The notes below the pieces were generated by a model that was given only the letters and a program-made list of their open reading frames with translations, was not told where the DNA came from and did no database searches. Below, one piece after another: positions 7,668 through 15,694 of a stretch of 64,000 bases of DNA (positions within the stretch are counted from its first letter, which is position 1; every line of letters begins with the position of its first letter). The stretch covers positions 1-64,000 of the forward strand of contig JAGATQ010000022.1 of the NCBI GenBank assembly GCA_017621205.1, written 5' to 3'. The position numbers and the translations under genes were made by a program. This stretch comes from Lachnospira sp. (GTDB taxonomy: Bacteria > Bacillota > Clostridia > Lachnospirales > Lachnospiraceae).

Positions 7668-9188
7668 CTTATGTTTCCTTGAATAACGGCGGTGGCGATG
7701 GTGGCGGCGAATACTGAACTTACCGTAATCCCCCTTGCTTTTGCTTCGCCGTTTTTTATATGGCTTAAAGGAACTCATGGCCTTCTTCGGATTCAAGGTA
7801 CCAAGTCCTCTTGAACGACCCATAATACTTAAAAGAGAGTAAGTATGCACAAACTTCACTAACCCAATAACGAGCAACAGTAATATCACCGCAATTACCA
7901 CACATAAAAGTATCTGTCCGATACGGTTCATATTGGCCTGTTTATTGGAAATGACAAATAAATCTTTTATCACATCCTGATTGAGGCTGTAGTATACATC
8001 CGTCGAAGCAATCACATTGCCAGAGGAAATAAACTCGTATACCCCCCATCGTTTTTTCTCTATATCCCCATCGAAAACCAAAGTCCCCAACAGGCTGCTT
8101 TCATCATAGTTATTGGAAACCACAATCTTACAATCATTCTCGGCGGAAAAAGAAATAAATTTCTCCGGCTGTAATAACTGATATGTCCTCTTGATATAGC
8201 TATCCTCTGCGACATCCTCTTTGCCGGAAAAATCCACTGCTGAGGTAATCACCTTGAAATTAGAAAAGCCATACTGGAATAAATTCTCGGTATCCGTATA
8301 AACCCTTGAGCGGGAATGGCCATTTACATAATAGTAGTCATCACAACGCATAACGACCGCTATCAGTTCCATACCAGTCGTATTCGATTTCGCATAGGTA
8401 ATCAGGGTGTTTTTACATTTCACCGTATACCCGGTCTTACCCCCTTCAACTGTATAATACGTATTATCATAAGGAACATCACCATTCACCATGGAATGAT
8501 GATTCCGGCAAAATGTAGAGTCGTCCTTCTTATTGGTCGGCGGAATTTCATATATCAGTTCACTGCTGAAACGACGCCAGTTGTCATTAGCAAGTCCGGC
8601 TTTCACAATCAATGCCATATCATACACACAGGTATAATGGTTCTTATCATATAATCCGCTAGGATTAGAAAAATGAGAATTAACACATCCAAGCTCCTCA
8701 GCCTTTTGGTTCATCATATCTGCAAATCCTGCCTTCGAGCCAGCTGTCTTCTCTGCTATGGCATTACAACACTCATTGGCAGACTCCAGCATCGCACCAT
8801 AAAGTGTCTGTTCTACCGTAAGCTCTTCCCCTACATCCCGGGCAATGCTAGAGCTTCCAACATCCACATCATAGATTGCATCCTCTGAAAAAGTAATCAT
8901 ATCCTGTAAATTGTTATGTTCAATAGCAATCAAAGAGGTCAGACACTTCGTAATAGAGGCAGGATATTCTTTCTTCTTGCCATTCTTCTGGAATAATATC
9001 TCACCCGTCTTGGCATCCATCAAAATTGCTGCCTCCGAATACATCTTCGGAACCTTCGCCTCGGTCTGTAAATACTCTTCCTCTACTCCATTTGATTTTT
9101 CGTACTGAGCTGCGGTAACCGGCATCACAAGGTGCATCACTGACATTACCAGAACCATAGCTATTGTAATCCATTTCCTCTTCATCAA
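7656..9188 (-). CDS. D-alanyl-D-alanine carboxypeptidase (peptidase S11, DacF-like)
   Basis: A 510-residue penicillin-binding protein that trims the terminal D-Ala of peptidoglycan stem peptides outside the membrane. All three active-site motifs are present: SITK (Ser78 nucleophile, Lys81), SAN (136-138) and KTG (251-253). A signal peptide covers residues 1-27. After the catalytic and beta-rich domains a C-terminal membrane span (ILLCVVIAVILLLLVIGLV, ~430) and a Lys/Arg/His-rich cytoplasmic tail follow. Having both a signal peptide and a C-terminal span is longer than the amphipathic anchor usual in PBP5. It converges on the AI-2E gene. Confidence 0.92.
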   Translation of the reverse strand: MMKRKWITIAMVLVMSVMHLVMPVTAAQYEKSNGVEEEYLQTEAKVPKMYSEAAILMDAKTGEILFQKNGKKKEYPASITKCLTSLIAIEHNNLQDMITFSEDAIYDVDVGSSSIARDVGEELTVEQTLYGAMLESANECCNAIAEKTAGSKAGFADMMNQKAEELGCVNSHFSNPSGLYDKNHYTCVYDMALIVKAGLANDNWRRFSSELIYEIPPTNKKDDSTFCRNHHSMVNGDVPYDNTYYTVEGGKTGYTVKCKNTLITYAKSNTTGMELIAVVMRCDDYYYVNGHSRSRVYTDTENLFQYGFSNFKVITSAVDFSGKEDVAEDSYIKRTYQLLQPEKFISFSAENDCKIVVSNNYDESSLLGTLVFDGDIEKKRWGVYEFISSGNVIASTDVYYSLNQDVIKDLFVISNKQANMNRIGQILLCVVIAVILLLLVIGLVKFVHTYSLLSIMGRSRGLGTLNPKKAMSSFKPYKKRRSKSKGDYGKFSIRRHHRHRRYSRKHKLHF

Positions 9189-9330
9189 TTGTAACCCACT
9201 TTCAATATAATCGAATGAAACCTTACTTTATAGTATAACCCATATCCTTTAAGAAATCTATAAAAATTTACTTTCGGAAAATTGGGAGATTGGGCATCAA
9301 ATTATAAATAAAATATTGCACAATTCCCAT

Positions 9331-9359
9331 TAGACAGCTTACAAGAAAAATGTTATGAT
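9331..9359 (+). promoter_or_regulatory. Promoter of trmB
   Basis: TAGACA (9331-9336), a 17-base spacer and TATGAT (9354-9359) lie 38 bases before the trmB start codon. Confidence 0.6.
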
Positions 9360-9396
9360 GGATACACCTATTAAGAAAAAATAAGGAGCAAGGTCT

Positions 9397-10077
9397 ATGC
9401 GGTTACGAAACGTAAAGGGAGCAAGGGAGAAGATTGCTGCCTCTGATTTTACAATGAACGAGGACAATGAAACATTATTATATGAACATAAAGGAAACTG
9501 GCACAAGCTTTTCGGCAATACGAATCCGATACACATTGAGATTGGAATGGGAAAAGGGCAGTTTATTACGGAGCTTGCCAGACAGAATCCCGACATCAAT
9601 TACATTGGAATCGAGAAATTCTCCAGTGTACTGATTCGTGCAATTGAACGAAGAGAAACCTATGAACAGGAACAGGGACAGCTTCTTGACAATCTATTCT
9701 TCCTTCGTATGGATGCGGAGAATATTAATCGGGTATTTCAAGCAGATGAAATAAGTAGAATCTATCTTAATTTTTCCGACCCATGGCCTAAGGAACGCCA
9801 CGCAAAAAGACGCCTTACTTCAACCCGCTTTTTAAAACGCTATGATGAGCTTCTGATTCCCGACGGACGAATCTGCTTTAAAACAGACAATCAGGAACTG
9901 TTTGCGTTCTCCTTAGAACAGATAAAGGAAGCGGACTGGATACTGGACAAGGTAACCTTTGACTTACATCACAGTGAATTCAATACAGGAAATATCATGA
10001 CGGAATACGAACAGCGTTTCTCGGCAGAAGGGAAGCCGATTTGCAGACTGGAAGCATACCGGAAGAAAAACCGTTAA
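9397..10077 (+). CDS. trmB: tRNA (guanine-N7-)-methyltransferase TrmB
   Basis: A 226-residue cytosolic enzyme that puts a methyl group from S-adenosylmethionine on N7 of guanine 46 in tRNA variable loops. The SAM-binding motif IEIGMGKGQFITELA (~residue 48) and the TrmB hallmark FSDPWPKERHAKRRL (~127) are clear, followed by the substrate-binding FKTDNQ. Length is typical. AAGGAG lies 7-8 bases before the ATG and a promoter precedes it. A terminator follows 40 bases after the stop, so it is transcribed alone or with the small frame behind it. Confidence 0.93.
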   Translation: MRLRNVKGAREKIAASDFTMNEDNETLLYEHKGNWHKLFGNTNPIHIEIGMGKGQFITELARQNPDINYIGIEKFSSVLIRAIERRETYEQEQGQLLDNLFFLRMDAENINRVFQADEISRIYLNFSDPWPKERHAKRRLTSTRFLKRYDELLIPDGRICFKTDNQELFAFSLEQIKEADWILDKVTFDLHHSEFNTGNIMTEYEQRFSAEGKPICRLEAYRKKNR

Positions 10078-10118
10078 TCAAAAAAGCATTCCACAATTGT
10101 CTAATTCTGCATATACTA

Positions 10119-10155
10119 AAAGAGGAGAACACTTCAGATGTTTCTCCTCTTTCTT
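10119..10155 (+). terminator. Terminator downstream of trmB
   Basis: AAGAGGAGAACA pairs with the TGTTTCTCCTCTT arm (one bulge) around a 7-base loop. The T content of the right arm and TTCTT serves as the tail. Confidence 0.65.
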
Positions 10156-10178
10156 AATAAATATGGGAGGTCCTCTTC

Positions 10179-10301
10179 ATGAACCGCATCAAATACTGGC
10201 TCATCAGATTCGCCTACGATAGAAAAAATCTAAATCAGACAATCAATAATATCTGTCACAACTTAAAGGTAATTAAAAAATTTTTTGATTCCCAGTGTTA
10301 A
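10179..10301 (+). CDS. Small basic protein, 40 residues, unknown
   Basis: A short frame starting MNRIKYWLIRFAYDRKNLNQ and ending KKFFDSQC. GGGAGG lies 8 bases before its ATG, which is the main reason to keep it. It is Lys/Arg/Asn-rich with an amphipathic start and no membrane span. It sits between the trmB terminator and the convergent flavodiiron gene. No family is recognised, and it could be a chance frame. Confidence 0.4.
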   Translation: MNRIKYWLIRFAYDRKNLNQTINNICHNLKVIKKFFDSQC

Positions 10302-10311
10302 CTTCACACTA

Positions 10312-11475
10312 CTATGCCATAAGGGCATCCGCCAATGCCTCCATGGCAGGAATATCCCCTTCCTTCATAGTAGACTTTATGGTTACAACAGGCTCTACTA
10401 CCGTAACCTCCTTCATCCCTTCCAGATAACCCTTCATGGTTCTGGCAGCACACGGTGCCCAGCTTCCATTTTCCAGAATACCTACGGTACGCTTCTGATA
10501 TGCCTTGGACTTCAAATGAGCAAGGAAACTCTCCATCACAGGGAATACACCACCGTCATAGCTGGCAGCACACAGTACCATTTTATCGTAACGGAAGGCA
10601 TCCTCAATGACCTCAGCCATATCCTCACGGGATAAATCACTTACTACAACCTTCTTCGCTCCCTTGGCTTCCAATATCTCGCCAAGCTTCTTCGCTGCTG
10701 CCCCAGTATTACCGTGAATCGAAGCATAAGCTACCAACACACCCTCATCTTCCGGCTCATAGCTGCTCCACGTCTTATATTTATCAATATAATATTCCAG
10801 ATTCTCACTAAGAATCGGTCCATGAAGCGGACAAATCACTGCAATATCTAAAGCAGCCGCCTTATTCAATAAAGCAGAAACCGGAGCACCATATTTACCA
10901 CAAATGTTAAAATAATATCTGCGTGCTTCACAAGCCCAGTCCTCGTCCGTATCCAAGGCTCCAAACTTTCCAAAGCCATCCGCAGAAAATAAAATCTTTT
11001 CACTCTGCTCATAACTTACCATTACCTCCGGCCAATGCACCATCGGTGCCATGAAAAACTGCAACGTATGGCTGCCAACAGACAGGGTGTCCCCTTCCTT
11101 TACAACGAGAGTTCTTCCTTCGATATCCATATCAAAAAATTGAGGAAACATCGCAAAGGTCTTAGCATTACCCACAAGCTTCACCTCTGGATACATCTCC
11201 ATCAACCGGCTGATACTGCCCGCATGGTCAGGTTCTAAATGGGAAATAACCAGATAGTCTACCGCTCTTCCGTCCAATGCTGCCTTTAGGTTCTCCTCCC
11301 ATTGCTTCATTCCTCTTGCATCCACCGTATCCATAACGACAACCTGCTCGTCCAAAATAACATAAGAATTATAGGCAATACCATTCGGTACAATATACTG
11401 GCTCTCAAATAAATCAATGTCCTTATCATCCACTCCGATATAACGTACCTTACCCGTTGTTCCAATTGTAACCAT
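10312..11475 (-). CDS. fprA: Flavodiiron protein (FprA-type, O2/NO reductase)
   Basis: A 387-residue A-type flavoprotein that reduces oxygen to water, or nitric oxide to N2O, in the cytoplasm of anaerobes. The N-terminal metallo-beta-lactamase fold supplies diiron ligands (HLEPDH near residue 80, a His in APMVHWPEV ~145, Asp in SADGFGKFG and His in PLHGPIL ~225). The C-terminal flavodoxin domain begins at VAYASIHGNTGAAAKKL (~257), the FMN phosphate loop. Length is typical of two-domain class A proteins. GGAGG precedes the start. It belongs with the rubrerythrin at 43756 to the oxygen-defence set. Confidence 0.92.
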   Translation of the reverse strand: MVTIGTTGKVRYIGVDDKDIDLFESQYIVPNGIAYNSYVILDEQVVVMDTVDARGMKQWEENLKAALDGRAVDYLVISHLEPDHAGSISRLMEMYPEVKLVGNAKTFAMFPQFFDMDIEGRTLVVKEGDTLSVGSHTLQFFMAPMVHWPEVMVSYEQSEKILFSADGFGKFGALDTDEDWACEARRYYFNICGKYGAPVSALLNKAAALDIAVICPLHGPILSENLEYYIDKYKTWSSYEPEDEGVLVAYASIHGNTGAAAKKLGEILEAKGAKKVVVSDLSREDMAEVIEDAFRYDKMVLCAASYDGGVFPVMESFLAHLKSKAYQKRTVGILENGSWAPCAARTMKGYLEGMKEVTVVEPVVTIKSTMKEGDIPAMEALADALMA

Positions 11476-11635
11476 GTTCGCTCCTCCTTTTACGGTAATT
11501 ATGAAATTATCTAATTAAATAACTATTTTGTTTTATAAAAGTTCTTCTTCGTATTATATAGTTGATGCCATTTTCTGTCAAATTATTATTCATACATATA
11601 CCCTACTGTAATATTTTGTTCCTGCAACCATTACA

Positions 11636-12967
11636 TTATTGATTTGCCAGCTTATCCGCTAGCAAAACTGCCTCTTCCCTCGTTAATTTATGCCCTGCGT
11701 CCGCACAGCTTTTCACATCCATTAACCGATGCTCATACAATGCTGCCAAGCGGTTCCTCGCTGCATCCTCTGCCGGCACATTGGAAAGCTTTGACATCCA
11801 CGCATCAACCTTTTTCTGCGCTATCATAACATCGTCCCGATAAATATAATCCGCCGCCATCTGGACTGTTACCATCTTCTTATTGGAAGAGGCAGTAAGC
11901 GTCATTCCTCCAATACCATTTATCAGTTCAATAAATTCCGCTTCTGTTACATTCCTCTTTGGATAAAACCGTTCCTCCTCCGTCGATAGCAAGCCCTGCT
12001 TGGCATATTTCTGTATCACCTTCTCAGAAGCAAGAAAACGGGTATCCCAAAAACCCACACTCAAATTAATCTTCTCCTTATCATACTGCTGAAACGTATA
12101 ATTGAACAGATTTTTAACATCCTTATATCGCCTTGCACTACTGCTCTTACCAAAAAACGTACAAATAACCTCATGCCCTTCTATGTCCCTTGCCACACCA
12201 ATAAAAGTATACCCCGCAGCAGAGGTAAATCCGGTTTTCATCCCAATCACCTCATACAAGCTGTCGTCATAAGCTGCCCCGGAATAAAACGCATTGGTAC
12301 TATGAATGGTAAAGGCTTTACTCTTACTGGTTTTGGGTACTTTATAGGACGACGTAGCCACAATCTCCCGAATCGTTGATATACTCATGGCATAGCGTGC
12401 CATAACCGCAAAATCCTTGGCTGTCGTATATGTTTTTTTATAGTTATTTCCAATATCAAGCCCCACAGGATTATCAAAGCTTGTCGATTTCATTCCGAGT
12501 GCCTTTGCCTTGGCATTCATCTTTTTCACAAATTTTTTGGTTGAACCACAGCTTCCCACTGCTAACGCATAGGCAGAATCTGCATCCGAACTTAACAAAA
12601 GCATATGTAAATAATCACGAACCTGATAGGTCGCCCCTGCCTTCAGACCAAGATGGGCAATGCTTGCACTATTCACCTGCTTTTTCATCTGCTTTGTGAA
12701 TTTTATTTTTTTTGTTTCTTTTGCATTCTCCAAAGCCACTAAAGCGGTCATAATCTTCGCTGTACTAGCAGGATAGATTCTTTTACCCGGATTTTGGCTA
12801 TACAACGCCTTGCCGGAATTGGCATCCATCACCAGATAGGAGTGTGCTTTTACCTTCGGCTTTGCCGCAGACACTGGCATCAAAGAAGTGTAAAAGCCGC
12901 TAAGGAGAAGCAGGCAGAAAAAAATGGCTGTTATTTTTGTCGTCCTCTGATGTGTTTTTCTAATCAT
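11636..12967 (-). CDS. D-alanyl-D-alanine carboxypeptidase (peptidase S11) with C-terminal extension
   Basis: A 443-residue secreted penicillin-binding protein. A signal peptide (residues ~12-35) precedes the catalytic domain with STAK (Ser68, Lys71) and KTG in GMKTGFTSAAGY (~240). The second motif reads SSDADSA at 126-132, so the usual SxN Asn appears as Ala; similar SxA/D variants are known in clostridial members but it is worth noting. After ~310 the protein has a ~120-residue helical extension (YPKRNVTEAEFIELINGIGG … KLTREEAVLLADKLANQ) resembling an S-layer homology module, which may bind wall polymers. It is the second S11 enzyme within 5 kb. Confidence 0.87.
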   Translation of the reverse strand: MIRKTHQRTTKITAIFFCLLLLSGFYTSLMPVSAAKPKVKAHSYLVMDANSGKALYSQNPGKRIYPASTAKIMTALVALENAKETKKIKFTKQMKKQVNSASIAHLGLKAGATYQVRDYLHMLLLSSDADSAYALAVGSCGSTKKFVKKMNAKAKALGMKSTSFDNPVGLDIGNNYKKTYTTAKDFAVMARYAMSISTIREIVATSSYKVPKTSKSKAFTIHSTNAFYSGAAYDDSLYEVIGMKTGFTSAAGYTFIGVARDIEGHEVICTFFGKSSSARRYKDVKNLFNYTFQQYDKEKINLSVGFWDTRFLASEKVIQKYAKQGLLSTEEERFYPKRNVTEAEFIELINGIGGMTLTASSNKKMVTVQMAADYIYRDDVMIAQKKVDAWMSKLSNVPAEDAARNRLAALYEHRLMDVKSCADAGHKLTREEAVLLADKLANQ

Positions 12968-13570
12968 GTTATCCTCCTAATGGTCGATTGAAAATGTATT
13001 AAGTGTTACCCTAAGTACTTTTGTTTCCCTCTTGTGAAATATTATCCATTATGGTAAAATATGGTTGAGAAATTCAAGAATGTTTAGGTGTACCACCCAG
13101 CACTGTTGGCGCAGTACCGGGCAAGGGATGGTAGCTTAAGTACCACACAATACAGACGAATCTGCGATACACATTGTTATTATAATGGAATTGTTTTTGC
13201 TTTACAAGCAGTATTCTTAATGTGAAAGCAGGTTTATTGTATACCTTATGATATATTAATATATAACGGGGTGTAGGTGTGGACGCATACTTACGCCTCG
13301 TTCTTGATTTCTCATGAGATTTTCTGGTGATGGATATTAGATAAGCGGTATTTTCCTGCTTTTAAACAATGGTTTGAAATAATATCTGTCTCTGGATAAT
13401 CAAATGAGAAATCGGAGTTTTTTAAACTACGGTTTGTTTTGTGTGCCGTAGTTTTTTCTTTTGCTTCGGTTGGTAAAACAGGATATTTATTCTGTTCGTT
13501 GTTATTAATAAAGAATAGGAGTGATGGAAAATGAGGTTGTTGAGAAGAGGCAAAAGGGTATATCAGGAAA
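12968..13570. other. 600-base region without a recognised gene; structured
   Basis: No coding frame with a ribosome site is found except short chance frames. Three features stand out: a G/C-rich patch with repeated GTACC words (13088-13152), a 13-base stem with G-U pairs between AACGGGGTGTAGG and CTTACGCCTCGTT (13265-13302), and a terminator-like hairpin (AAACTACGG/CCGTAGTTT plus T run, 13424-13457). This order (structured region then terminator) would suit an independent RNA or a 5' regulatory leader, but no known riboswitch consensus was recognised. Confidence 0.4.
13424..13457 (+). terminator. Terminator-like hairpin
   Basis: AAACTACGG pairs perfectly with CCGTAGTTT across a 13-base loop and is followed by further T. 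It lies 110 bases upstream of the next frame, so it would end a transcript arising in the preceding noncoding stretch. Confidence 0.6.
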
Positions 13571-13990
13571 ATGAAGGAACAGCTAAAAAATATCTATAGC
13601 ATGATTCTGATATTGTGCATTATACTAGAGCTTTCGTTTATAGGTTATGGAAAGGTTGTTACAAAAGCAGAGGAGACAAAACAGAATCCTCATACCCTAT
13701 CCAATCCAAGCTATGATGCTGATGGGAATGTCACATGGGATTGTATCTGGTTTGGAAATTGTCCACAGACAGAGATTATATCAGAAAATGATAATACACA
13801 GCTTGAGGTAATGAAGGAAATGAATATTTACTACAAAACAATGTATGAGACGGTAAGTATGTCAGCCTATCAACAGATAGCAGTTGCAAACTATGATGAG
13901 AAAGGAGACTCAACATTAAATGGTGTAAAGTATCATCAGATGAAGGAAGAGAATACTTTTTTTCTAATAGTAATAAAATATATATTATGA
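13571..13990 (+). CDS. Secreted DUF6273-like protein, C-terminally truncated
   Basis: A 139-residue frame with an N-terminal signal/membrane segment (MILILCIILELSFIGYG) followed by the WDCIWFGNCPQTEI block common in secreted Lachnospiraceae proteins with DUF6273-type domains. After GVKYHQMKEENT the sequence switches to a hydrophobic nonsense-like tail (FFLIVIKYIL) and stops, while family members are normally longer, so the gene looks truncated. A terminator follows at once. A sequence resembling the C-terminus of such a protein (NTTTGNGKYGNYSNQSIT) can be read at about 14530-14592 beyond the palindromic element, suggesting that the element interrupted or replaced part of the gene. Confidence 0.5.
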   Translation: MKEQLKNIYSMILILCIILELSFIGYGKVVTKAEETKQNPHTLSNPSYDADGNVTWDCIWFGNCPQTEIISENDNTQLEVMKEMNIYYKTMYETVSMSAYQQIAVANYDEKGDSTLNGVKYHQMKEENTFFLIVIKYIL

Positions 13991-14036
13991 CCGTCAGTTG
14001 CCGTTATTTCTGTAATTGACGGTTTTTTATTTTCTT
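13989..14036 (+). terminator. Terminator after the DUF6273-like fragment
   Basis: ACCGTCAGTT pairs with AATTGACGGT (one G-U) across a 14-base loop and TTTTTTATTTT follows. Confidence 0.6.
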
Positions 14037-14072
14037 TCTCAAGCTTTGCACACAGATTTTGTGTTAAAAGTA

Positions 14073-14400
14073 AGTAATTATGCCTTCCATATAAATAGGG
14101 ACATATCAAAATTGTAAGTTGCATAAAAGAGCGCTGTACTACAAATTGGTGACTTTGGAAGAGAATTAGCATTTCTTGATATTCCCATTGAATCTCAGCA
14201 ATTTCGGTACAGGATGACCCGAAAAGACGCACCTGAGCCATGGATGGCGAATGTGCGTCGGTTGCGTCAGCATATAATACCTTGTGGGAATATCATAGAA
14301 ATCCTTATTCTCGAACAACGGAACCAATTTATAGTACAGCGTTTTTTCATGCCATTAGAAACTACAAAGAGTCCCTATTTATATGGAAGGCATAATTACT
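14073..14400 (+). repeat. Interspersed near-palindromic element, copy A
   Basis: The first of five copies. It is bounded by a perfect 30-base inverted repeat (14073-14102 and 14371-14400), and inner arms with GCGCTGTACTACAAATTGGT also pair. The core contains the invariant words GTGACTTTGGAAG, TTAGCATTTCTTGATATTCCC, GCAATTTC, CTGAGCCATGGATGGCGAA, GGTTGCGTCA, ATCATAGAAAT and CGAACAACGGAAC. The central stem here is GACGCAC/GTGCGTC. The copy lies between a truncated gene and the Rpn nuclease gene. Predicted proteins in it are artefacts of the repeat. See findings for the covariation across copies. Confidence 0.85.
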
Positions 14401-14608
14401 AGCAGAAAATGTGTTTCAGTTCAGGTTTATTAAATTTAGTATTTGAGTATCTTTAACAACTATAAAGTTTTAGACAGAATATTTTTTCTGTGTTAGCATA
14501 ATGATACCAGCTATTACATTTTACCCCCAAGCAACAATACCACCACAGGCAATGGTAAATATGGCAACTATAGCAACCAAAGTATTACATAATTTTTAAG
14601 GAGGTTTT

Positions 14609-15658
14609 ATTATCAACACAAATTTAAAACAATATTTTCCCATGCTCCGGACAAGAAGTGAGATTTTAAAGGAAGTATCTGACAATCCCAAATTATCACC
14701 CCTGTTTTCTTCATGGAAACCATCACAGCAGGAAGAATTTCTGGACTTTTGCAGCGGTGCAAGGGGTGTAAAGATGTTATATGATTCTTTCTTTAAGGAA
14801 ATCATGAATCCGGAATATGTACCTAAACGGTTAGAGGAATTACTGTCATTACTACTGGAGGAGCAGGTCATCATTGTTCAGGTACTGCCCAATGATTCTG
14901 TGCGGATTGCAGACGAAAGCACACTGCTGATTACCGATATCGTAGTCCAGTTGGAAGACGGTAGCATTGCCAATGTAGAAATCCAGAAAATCGGCTATAT
15001 GTTTCCGGGGCAGCGGTGTGCCTGTTACTCTGCCGATTTGCTGTTACGGCAATATAAACGGGTGCGGGATAAAAGCGAGAAGCATTTCAGCTACAAGGAT
15101 ATGAAAAGTGTATACACCATCGTATTATACGAGAAAAGTCCCGAAGAATTTAAAGCCTATCCTGATATTTACCTACACCGCTCCAAACAGATGACAGACA
15201 GCGGGCTGGAACTGGAATTATTACAGAAATATCTCTTTATACCTCTTGACATTTTCCGGAAGAAGCAGCACAATAAACCTATCAGAAATAAGCTGGATGC
15301 ATGGCTTACCTTCTTCTACATGGATGAACCGGAGACGATTATCCAATTGATTACGGAATATCCGGACTTCAAACCAATGTACGAAGAAATCTATGAGCTA
15401 TGCCAGAATACGGAGAAGGTGATGGGTATGTTTTCAAAGGAATTGCAGGAACTTGACCGCAATACAGTACAGTATATGATTGACGTAATGCAGGATACGA
15501 TTAATGAAAAAGATATTGCTTTACAAGAAAAAGACATTGCTTTGCAAGAAAAAGATGTTGCTTTACAAAAGAATGCTGTTGCTTTGCAAGAAAAAGAGAT
15601 TGAATTACAGACACTCAGAGAACAACTTGCCAAGCTTCAGGAACAGAACAACCCCTAA
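14609..15658 (+). CDS. Rpn-family PD-(D/E)XK nuclease/putative transposase
   Basis: A 349-residue protein of the Rpn/PDDEXK 'transposase' family, DNA endonucleases linked to RecA-independent recombination. The catalytic region is ITDIVVQLEDGSIANVEIQ (residues ~113-131), giving the D…ExQ active site, followed by FPGQRCACYSADLL. Residues ~300-335 are five heptads related to EKDIALQ, a predicted coiled coil encoded by 21-base repeats, then LREQLAKLQEQ. The start is set at an ATT (14609) because AAGGAGG lies 4-5 bases upstream and the added residues INTNLKQYFPM match the usual family N-terminus (M-NLKQYFP); the first in-frame ATG (14642) has no ribosome site. Confidence 0.75.
   Translation: MINTNLKQYFPMLRTRSEILKEVSDNPKLSPLFSSWKPSQQEEFLDFCSGARGVKMLYDSFFKEIMNPEYVPKRLEELLSLLLEEQVIIVQVLPNDSVRIADESTLLITDIVVQLEDGSIANVEIQKIGYMFPGQRCACYSADLLLRQYKRVRDKSEKHFSYKDMKSVYTIVLYEKSPEEFKAYPDIYLHRSKQMTDSGLELELLQKYLFIPLDIFRKKQHNKPIRNKLDAWLTFFYMDEPETIIQLITEYPDFKPMYEEIYELCQNTEKVMGMFSKELQELDRNTVQYMIDVMQDTINEKDIALQEKDIALQEKDVALQKNAVALQEKEIELQTLREQLAKLQEQNNP
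15506..15610 (+). repeat. 21-base tandem repeat (coding heptads)
   Basis: Five units of 21 bases inside the Rpn gene encode EKDIALQ, EKDIALQ, EKDVALQ, KNAVALQ and EKEIELQ. Synonymous and non-synonymous differences show the array is not brand new. Repeat number may vary between strains. Confidence 0.85.
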
Positions 15659-15694
15659 ACCAATCAATGGTATAAAAGGTGTTTTGCTATTTCC

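Noticed and set aside
13050-13320. Cyclic-di-GMP or other known riboswitch
   Set aside because: The GGGCAAGGGATGG patch recalls parts of known aptamers, but the remaining conserved positions are missing and no gene follows directly.
14609-15658. Rpn nuclease gene as the mobilising enzyme of the palindromic element
   Set aside because: Only copy A lies near it. The other four copies have no such gene, so the link is not supported here.
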